Source: Aspidapion aeneum (lineage: Eukaryota > Arthropoda > Insecta > Coleoptera > Brentidae). Taken from it: DNA of 64,000 nucleotides. Each line of letters begins with the position of its first letter. Position 1 is the stretch's first letter. The translations under genes and the position numbers were made by a program. The notes beneath the pieces were generated by a model, which saw only the letters and a list, made by a program, of their open reading frames with translations, made no database searches and was not told where the DNA came from. Below are positions 57,574 to 64,000 of this stretch, in pieces. Location of the stretch: contig OY755038.1 of NCBI GenBank assembly GCA_963576565.1, forward strand, positions 180,395,452-180,459,451. Reading direction: 5' to 3'.

Positions 57574-58400
57574 GGAGGAGGAACTAAATACATTGTTTAC
57601 CAGGATGCGTCAGATGAGCTGAATTTAAGATATATTGGAGGCCAGACCTTTCTAATATTTTTTCCAAAAATAATTAGGAGGGTCATACGTTTTTAAGCTA
57701 TACTTATTAAAATGCGCGCCACTAAAATATGGAGAAATGTGAGTAGTTTTTTTGTAATAACTTATCGTCAAATAAAAAAGAAAAAACAAATATTAGTCTT
57801 ATTTTATTGAAAAAGAGTTCTTTCAAGAATTTTATCAATTTTTGACATAAAGTTGGCTTGAAATACATACAGAGGGGCTCAAAATTATTATAAAAAAAAG
57901 ATACAGGAAAAATACCTGGGATTTATTAAATATACAGAGAGGAAACTAAAAATACATGGTCAAAATTAACTTCACTTGCTTTCACGTGAGTCGTTTTAAC
58001 TATTCTAAAGTGATGTTTGCATAATAGGTTATGTGATAAACTTACAGGGTATTTCAAACATTTTTTAAATTTAACGCTTGAAATGTTTACAAATTGTTTA
58101 CGGAATAGTGTGTTTACCGGGATGTATGACATGACGTGAATTTAAGATTAGAGCCCGAACCGTCTTGATACTTACACGTAAATATTGAGGTTGTCATCGG
58201 TGTCGTTTTCGAGCAATAATTATTTAAATGCGCGTCATTGGATTATGGAAAAAGGTGACTTTTTGTAGTTTTTTTGGTAAAACTTCTCGTCAAATTAAAC
58301 TAAAAACCAATATTAATTTTATTTTGTTTTAAAAAAAGTCTTTTAAGGTATGATATAATATGAACCAAGTGGCTCAAACTATTAATAACACAGGTCTACA
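57574..58400 (+). mobile_element. Partial copy of the 46991-49333 palindrome arm
   Basis: It starts GGAGGAGGAACTAAATACAT and follows the left arm of the large palindrome through about 1.7 units (GTTTACCAGGATGCGTCAGA, TTACAGGGTATTTCAAAC, GTGTTTACCGGGATG, ACCAAGTGGCTCAAA). No inverted partner follows. It is either a one-armed deletion derivative or a single-arm member of the family. Confidence 0.8.
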
Positions 58401-58619
58401 AAATTAAACTTTTTGAAAGATGTTTTTATTTTGAAAACTGATTTTATATATTTTGGTGCGCTGATTTTAAAAATTCTATTTATTTATTTGTAATCACGTA
58501 AGGTTTTTTGCCAAATGCTAAAGAAAAAAAAATAAATTTCTAAAAACATGTACGTTTTTATTCAGGTATAAAGTGGAATAGTAGTTAACAAACAGTGGAA
58601 AAAATACTTTAATTCGTCT

Positions 58620-58820
58620 TTTTAGAGTGAAATCTTCGTCCTTTTGCCAGAATGCTGCGTTGGCCGGACATTCGGCTGTGTTTTTAAGCGCATATTTCGT
58701 TTTAACATTCAGCAATAGTCCACCATCATTGATATGCACCATCTGCCTTGGTATCCTAAACCTCTCTCCCTGTTCTTCGCTAACTGCTCCAAGATTTTCT
58801 GGAATTTTCTTGATGAACCG
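58620..58820 (-). pseudogene. Fragment of a repetitive TE-associated protein
   Basis: On the minus strand, PENLGAVSEEQGERF (about 58765-58815) is followed after a frame change by YQGRWCISMMVDYCWMLKR (about 58705-58765). This looks like a pattern found repeatedly in arthropod genomes (SEEQGERF... YQGRW... DYCW), recalled from general knowledge; its function and parent element are not settled. A deletion removed the link between the two pieces, and downstream text is basic and short. Not a functional gene. Confidence 0.6.
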
Positions 58821-59391
58821 AACCAATATATACTAAAATACGCGTAGTATACGTTTTTAACAAAGGAAATTATAGTTTGCTTCTGCTTTACCACGATATA
58901 ACTACCACAGATAGATATAACAAAAGTTATCTGGGTTGTTCACACAGTCTTCTTTCCATATTTATAATCTAAAATACTAAAACTGCGCAACAACAAAGAC
59001 AACAACCGCGTAAAGGTCAATATGTTATGTACAGTATGGCAGGCATAATCTGATGGGGAAGAGAGACAGCTGGAAAACACGTTTCCTCTCTTTTTCCAGT
59101 GGCGGAGATTTTAATATACGTTATAAATATATAATTGCAGATAGCTCAGGTATTATGCGGCCAACACAGGGTTTTGATACATAAAAATAAAATTAGTCTT
59201 AAAATAACTATTTTTATTATGAATTATAAACAGTAAAAAAAAAATTCCTGTATATAAGTATACATGATACTTACGCTTCATATATTTGTTTTAAACCTTA
59301 TTATACGAATTCTTTTTAAAAAGTTTTGGGCCTAAATCGCCATTTTTTTTTGTACGATAGGTCAGGTCAGGTGACTTATTTAAAAAATATA

Positions 59392-60579
59392 TTATTCAAT
59401 AGAAATTTCAGTTTCTGAATCTGAATCATCATCGTCTTCAGAATCATCAGAGTTTTCCCCAAGCCTAATTATTATTTTTTCTGTTTCTTCTTCCATATAT
59501 TTGTCAGTTTCCCAATATTTATTTTCAATATCAATCACATGCCATACAAAACTATTCCATAAGTTGGAGTCCAAAGATTTTATACCCTCTTCCAATAATT
59601 CTCGTAAACGCTTGATCGTAAATTCGCCGGTTGTGTTACTACTTCATATGAAATTTTTCAAAAATGTCCATGATAGTTCAATTGGATTCAGCTCACACAT
59701 AATATGGTGGCGTTCTTAGGGTCACGTGGCCATGTGAGCAATTCCCAAAGTTCTACTTTTCTATCGCTGGGGTCGTGTTGTATATTTTGTTTTGTCAACC
59801 ATTCACACATAGCTGCCTTTGTTGACGACTTAGTTGGAAAATTTTCATCTAAAACTGTATGGTAGGGCGCATTGTCCATTACAGTAACTAAGTTTGGAGG
59901 AATGTTAGGTAACAGTTTCTCTCTGGTAATCACTTATTCAAATTTTTAAAATTCATTTGACCATGATAATCTCCTGTGGCTGTACTGGCTTTAAAAACAA
60001 GTTCGGCATTTTCTACAAATCCGTTTTCTGATCCAGCATGAACAACTATCAATCGACCTGTAGATGATATATTGGCTATAACACCAGTTATTTCGTTACT
60101 CTGCCAGCATTTTTAAAATGTTATATAATTGTCGACCCAAGACTCGTCTAAATAAACAATATTATTTTTTTGTTCACGATATTGCCTAATTTTTCTCATA
60201 TATTTGTATCTTAAATGCAAAATGTTTGGTCTTTCCATTAAAATTTTCTTCTTATTTTGGCATTTAAAAAAAAATAGAATCCCCGACTTCTTAACAAAAG
60301 ACGAAGGGTTTCTCTGCTAAATTGAAAAAGCATTTCTTCTTTTAGCTTAATTAAAAGCTTCCTAAGAGTTGGAACAACTTTATGCTCTGTATAAAATCTT
60401 GAAGTAATTTGTCGTATGACTTGAAAATCTGCATCATCAAAACTATCGGAAACTGATAACTTTTGACGTTTTCTTGGTCGGTTGTCTGAAAAAACTGAAG
60501 GGTTTTCTTTGACCTGTTTTCTGATCCTCTCTACATTTGCAATAATTTATTTAGACTTACTGTCCAGATGTTTCGACAT
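59392..60579 (-). pseudogene. Tc1/mariner-like DDE transposase (broken)
   Basis: About 396 codons on the minus strand, starting from an ATG at 60579 (MSKHLDSKSK). A helix-turn-helix-like N-terminus (VVPTLRKLLIKLKEE, SRETLRRLLLRSRGF) precedes the catalytic core. The first acidic residue is in NIVYLDESWVD (about 60140-60170), the second in LVTVMDNAPYH (about 59870-59890), and the third in CELNPIELSW (about 59675-59700). The C-terminus is acidic (DDSEDDDDSDSE). Defects: an in-frame stop shortly after the start, a TAA after NYITF (about 60112), a 1-base loss near 59933, and a TGA-type stop near 59645. TIRs were not found. It belongs to the IS630/Tc1/mariner superfamily by the DDE_3 pattern. Confidence 0.85.
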
Positions 60580-63116
60580 TTTATCTTGATTTACTTGCAC
60601 ACAAACTATAAGCACTATCTTACTCTCACAAGGCAAAAACCAGAAAAACAATAAGCCTTGATCTGGTAATATATGTAGCCAACTTTTTGTCCTTATTTCA
60701 TTAATTAGTGACACAGATAGTTAAATCCCTAGCAACGGGAATTCCTAATTACATTTTTGAATTCTATTAATATTGTGGCTTTAAATTTATTGGTAAGTAT
60801 TGTAAGCATTACTGGGAAAATTACAATTATTGCTCTTGCGTATTTTAATTTAATGCTGTTACTTACATCTACGCTTCTGAAATGTAGCTTTTAAGCGAGA
60901 CTCATTAAAATTCAATAAGCACGTGATCGCAAACAATACAAAATGCAATAAAAATGCCGTCTCCGCTTCACTTACCGGATGCACACGACTAAATACTTTA
61001 AAGTAAAAATTTTCCCTATATAAAACATATTCCCTATATAAAACATATGAAAAACCCTTAATGCAAAATTGTGAAAAACCCCCTGTAGCTTGAAAACGGC
61101 TTGATGTATCAAGATACGGTTTTTACTTTTAAATTTTTCTTAAAATTCTGGTGCGTAAAGGTGTTTTTTTTCTCCCCTGGAGGTATGCTAAACCCTCTAA
61201 AATTGCCCAATTTTGATTATCTTGTACTGATAAAATGGATTAAATAAAAATAGATAAAAAAATATTAAATTGACCTAAAAACTCCAATAAAAATAATGCT
61301 GTTTTAGATTATTTTCTATTACCTTTTTAACACTTTAAGCTCCATGTGTACCATTTTTGGTACACAAAAAGTTATTAAAATGAACCGTGTGACCATTTCA
61401 GGTACACGGATTTATTGATCGATATTTAAAGTTGTGATAATGCGGGGCTTACGGATTGCATTAATTCTTATGAATAAGATTGTTGTCTGGTTAAATGTTT
61501 TTGTGGCTGGTCCGAGGTTTTGTGGAGAAATGGCACCACGAGGGCATTTTAAAAACTGAATTAATATATGCCGGCAAATAGCAATCTGAACGTGTGGGCC
61601 AAGTCAAATAAGAATATCGTTTTTATGGGTGGGAGTCACTGTTAAATTAAAAACAAAATACCGAAAAAACTGTCCTGATAATAGAAAAAACTTTAAAGAT
61701 TACAGGTAAAAACACTTGCGGCTATTCCGTTAGTATCGAATGGGAGTATAATATATCAACACAATACTAACATAAAAGCCGTATGTGGCGCTGTTTTCAG
61801 CGAAGATTGTTATTTAGTTAAAGCTTTATTTACCACATGAATAATACAATTTAAATATTATATAAATATGGTACGTCAGTTTTAAAGATATATATTTAAA
61901 TCTTATACTAAAGTAACCTATGTGCGACATAATTTGTCTTAATAGTATGTAACCTATGTGCGACATAATTTGCCTAATAATATGTGTTAAAAGTAAACAA
62001 GAACAAAAAGATATAAAAAAGGCGTAACATGAGTTCACACAATAATAAAAAATGGGATTTAACAACAAATTGATAAAAAATAATCCATCTTAATAAAGTG
62101 CGTAAAGTGGTGTAAAATAATCCAAATGACATAATTTGTCTGGACTATAATTTTCCTAATTTATTGTGAAATTATGGGAAAAAAATAAAATATATTACCC
62201 TTCTAATGTGGTCTCTGAAGCGGAGGAAAATCTTATTGATTGTTTTAATTTGGTGGAATATGAGTAGATTAGTAAGGGGGCTTCTGGCGCATTTTAACAT
62301 GTAACTCTACATAAGAAAAAAAGCTGGTAAGTTTTTGGATGTATCACGGAATATTGCTTAACAGACAGTAATTTTTATGTGACACATCTTGTGCTACTTA
62401 ATATAACCTTTTAAAGGTTCTGAATTGCCAACTTACCTGTTTATTTTTTACTTGACAATTCGTATAAATATTGAGCTGTACCGCTACTCACTATCCTACG
62501 CTTGCGGAATTTAAACCCAAACAGTCGGCTACTTAATAAGCGGTTATAATACTTTAACAAATGTCAATTTAGTCATACCAGGCCCGCCATACAGATTTTG
62601 TTTTTTTTGTTGTACAAATTATTTTATTTTTACTTTGTTTCATTTTAGTTTTTAGTACTATATACTTCTGCTATATTAGCTAGTTAAAGATTAGAATTTT
62701 GTTTTACTTTACAATCTATGTTAGGTATAGCTTGTTTACTTTCTAATTTTTAGTACTGGATACTTGGGACAGGTTAATAGTAATTACACCAGATTATGTT
62801 TTATTTATCTATTACACCAGATTATGTTTTATTTATCTATTACATAGGAATACAGTTATTCATAATTCAATACGGTATAGATGGAGACTCACAAGTTCTA
62901 TTTAACATTATAGTAGGTATATTATAATAACATTATAGGTACTACTTATAAGTATTATTAAAAAAGGTTATATAATTATTTTTACAATAAATTATATTAG
63001 GTCTTACCCTATACATATGCTAACTTAAATTACATACTTAGAGTTTGCTAAAAATATTTGAACAAACACTATATAAACAAATACCACATTATTAAGATTA
63101 TATTAAAACTAAGTTT
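60580..63116. other. Unassigned AT-rich sequence with small duplications
   Basis: No gene recognised. Small direct duplications: TATATAAAACATATTCCC type at about 61015-61050; a 40-bp unit with AACCTATGTGCGACATAATT at about 61915-61990; and a 29-31 bp unit with CACCAGATTATGTTTTATTT at about 62785-62845. Confidence 0.55.
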
Positions 63117-64000
63117 TCACTTAATACTATAGTGCCCCCACGGCAACGTTTCATAAGACTCTTTTGAAATAGACCGTTTGTCATCCAGGGGACTTAGTCC
63201 GATTTTTATCTGTTTTACAGAGTAGAGTCTATGTTTTTCGGATCTTATAAGATTTTGCGTAATCATTGTTTCTTGATAGTTATTTAGGCAGTCGACATAG
63301 TCATCGAATGATATTTCTGATTTTACAACATTGTGCTTTACGCCTTTAGCTTTCTTAGTCACTTTTGCAGCTTCACTTTTTATACCAGCTACTTTTGTAG
63401 CGTACATTTTAGCTCTGAGGCCAATAAAATGTGTCATTATTTGTCCATTGTTTTCATCTTTCATCATCCCTAAAACCTTTTTATTTACTCTAGGAATGTT
63501 ATATTGGTTATCTTCAGCATAGTCAGATGTATCAAAGGTGTGACAGCAGTCGCGCCGTATGGACTCGTAAATGTCATGATTTTGGACGTTATAAACTAAA
63601 CTATCAGTATCTGTATATGCCACAGTACAATCCTTACCAAAAGCCGGTACCATGTAGTTATAGTGAAAATCATATATAGTTGTTTTGGCAATGTCCAAAA
63701 TACACATTCCCACATATATCGGTTTATTGAAATATACTTCGGTTTTTTCAAGTTCAACGGCAACCAAATTTTCATTAAATATGGTTATACTTTTAAACTC
63801 TGGTCGAGAGATTAGAGCTTCGGCTCCGAATCGTCCGTCCCAGTTCTTAACTAATTTTATGTTACAGTGATTTCTAATATTTTCCATTGTTTTACCAAAC
63901 ACGGCGTTATTCATTAATTTAAAAAGGTTTTTCTCAAACTCATTTTTAGCATCCTGCCTTAATTGAGTATTTAGGTCAATATAGGGTTTCAGCCATGCGG
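63117..64000 (-). CDS. Family B DNA polymerase, C-terminal part (Maverick/Polinton-like)
   Basis: The frame runs in from beyond 64000 on the minus strand and ends at a TAA at 63117-63119, so only the C-terminal 290 residues or so are present. It shows a polymerase motif B in NNAVFGKTMENIRNH (near 63890) and motif C in VAYTDTDSLVYN (near 63610), the metal-binding Asp pair being DTD. The thumb region follows (GLRAKMYATKVAG, AKGVKHNVV). The pattern fits the protein-primed family B (DNA_pol_B_2) polymerases of Maverick/Polinton elements and related animal DNA viruses or linear plasmids. No stop or shift is seen in the visible part, so it may be intact. Neighbouring Polinton genes are not in view. 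Confidence 0.82.
   Translation of the reverse strand, partial: AWLKPYIDLNTQLRQDAKNEFEKNLFKLMNNAVFGKTMENIRNHCNIKLVKNWDGRFGAEALISRPEFKSITIFNENLVAVELEKTEVYFNKPIYVGMCILDIAKTTIYDFHYNYMVPAFGKDCTVAYTDTDSLVYNVQNHDIYESIRRDCCHTFDTSDYAEDNQYNIPRVNKKVLGMMKDENNGQIMTHFIGLRAKMYATKVAGIKSEAAKVTKKAKGVKHNVVKSEISFDDYVDCLNNYQETMITQNLIRSEKHRLYSVKQIKIGLSPLDDKRSISKESYETLPWGHYSIK

Noticed and set aside
59150..59390. Terminal inverted repeats of the broken transposase
   Set aside because: No convincing inverted partner was seen upstream of 60579; the element ends remain unknown.
61326..61420. piggyBac-like ends in the GTACCATTTTTGGTACAC segment
   Set aside because: A small palindrome only; no TTAA-flanked terminal repeats or transposase nearby.

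Overview
This window is a eukaryotic, AT-rich stretch built almost entirely from transposable elements and their remains. No host gene could be recognised with confidence. The content (BEL/Pao LTR retrotransposons, a CR1/Jockey-superfamily-like LINE, RTE-like and RNase H-bearing LINE fragments, a Tc1/mariner-like DDE transposase, hAT-like and foldback elements, many MITEs, tRNA-derived SINE modules and a family B DNA polymerase fragment of Maverick/Polinton type) fits an arthropod, most likely an insect. The species cannot be determined from the sequence alone.

Region by region. 1-6480 is a duplicated block (1-1860 and 3950-6480) with an inverted/tandem module array between the copies; copy 2 carries a truncated RTE-like LINE and a 249-bp MITE whose empty site survives in copy 1. 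6481-9186 is AT-rich with a 120-128 bp minisatellite. 9187-11577 holds a tRNA-like SINE, a nearly perfect 927-bp foldback element with a 9-bp target duplication, and another MITE. 11578-18877 is BEL-1 (minus strand, old and heavily broken). 18883-20940 is an inverted partner of the 9.5-11.1 kb block and carries a 1235-bp hAT-like element with an 8-bp TSD plus SINE material. 21070-21800 is a long-TIR palindromic element. 22490-32106 is a LINE split by BEL-2 (24299-31105, plus strand, LTRs with 2 differences in 471 bp). BEL-3 (32107-39550, plus strand) sits in the LINE's TA-rich tail. 39655-40510 is an RNase H LINE remnant. 43940-45062 is a second copy of the 21-kb palindrome with its core flipped, followed by a four-unit minisatellite. 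46991-49333 is a 2.3-kb palindrome with a partial copy at 57574-58400. 49.7-57 kb contains several MITEs, one nested inside another. 59392-60579 is a broken transposase, and 63117-64000 is the C-terminal part of a family B DNA polymerase running off the window.

How they fit together: the three BEL elements share gene order (Gag/DUF1759, zinc knuckles, aspartic protease, RT, RNase H, integrase), traces of a tRNA-Tyr-like primer site, and a splice-donor-like motif in the LTR. All three have broken coding regions, so none looks autonomous. Duplicated blocks provide several paralogous empty sites, which date insertions and define element ends without outside data. Identity and difference counts are by eye.
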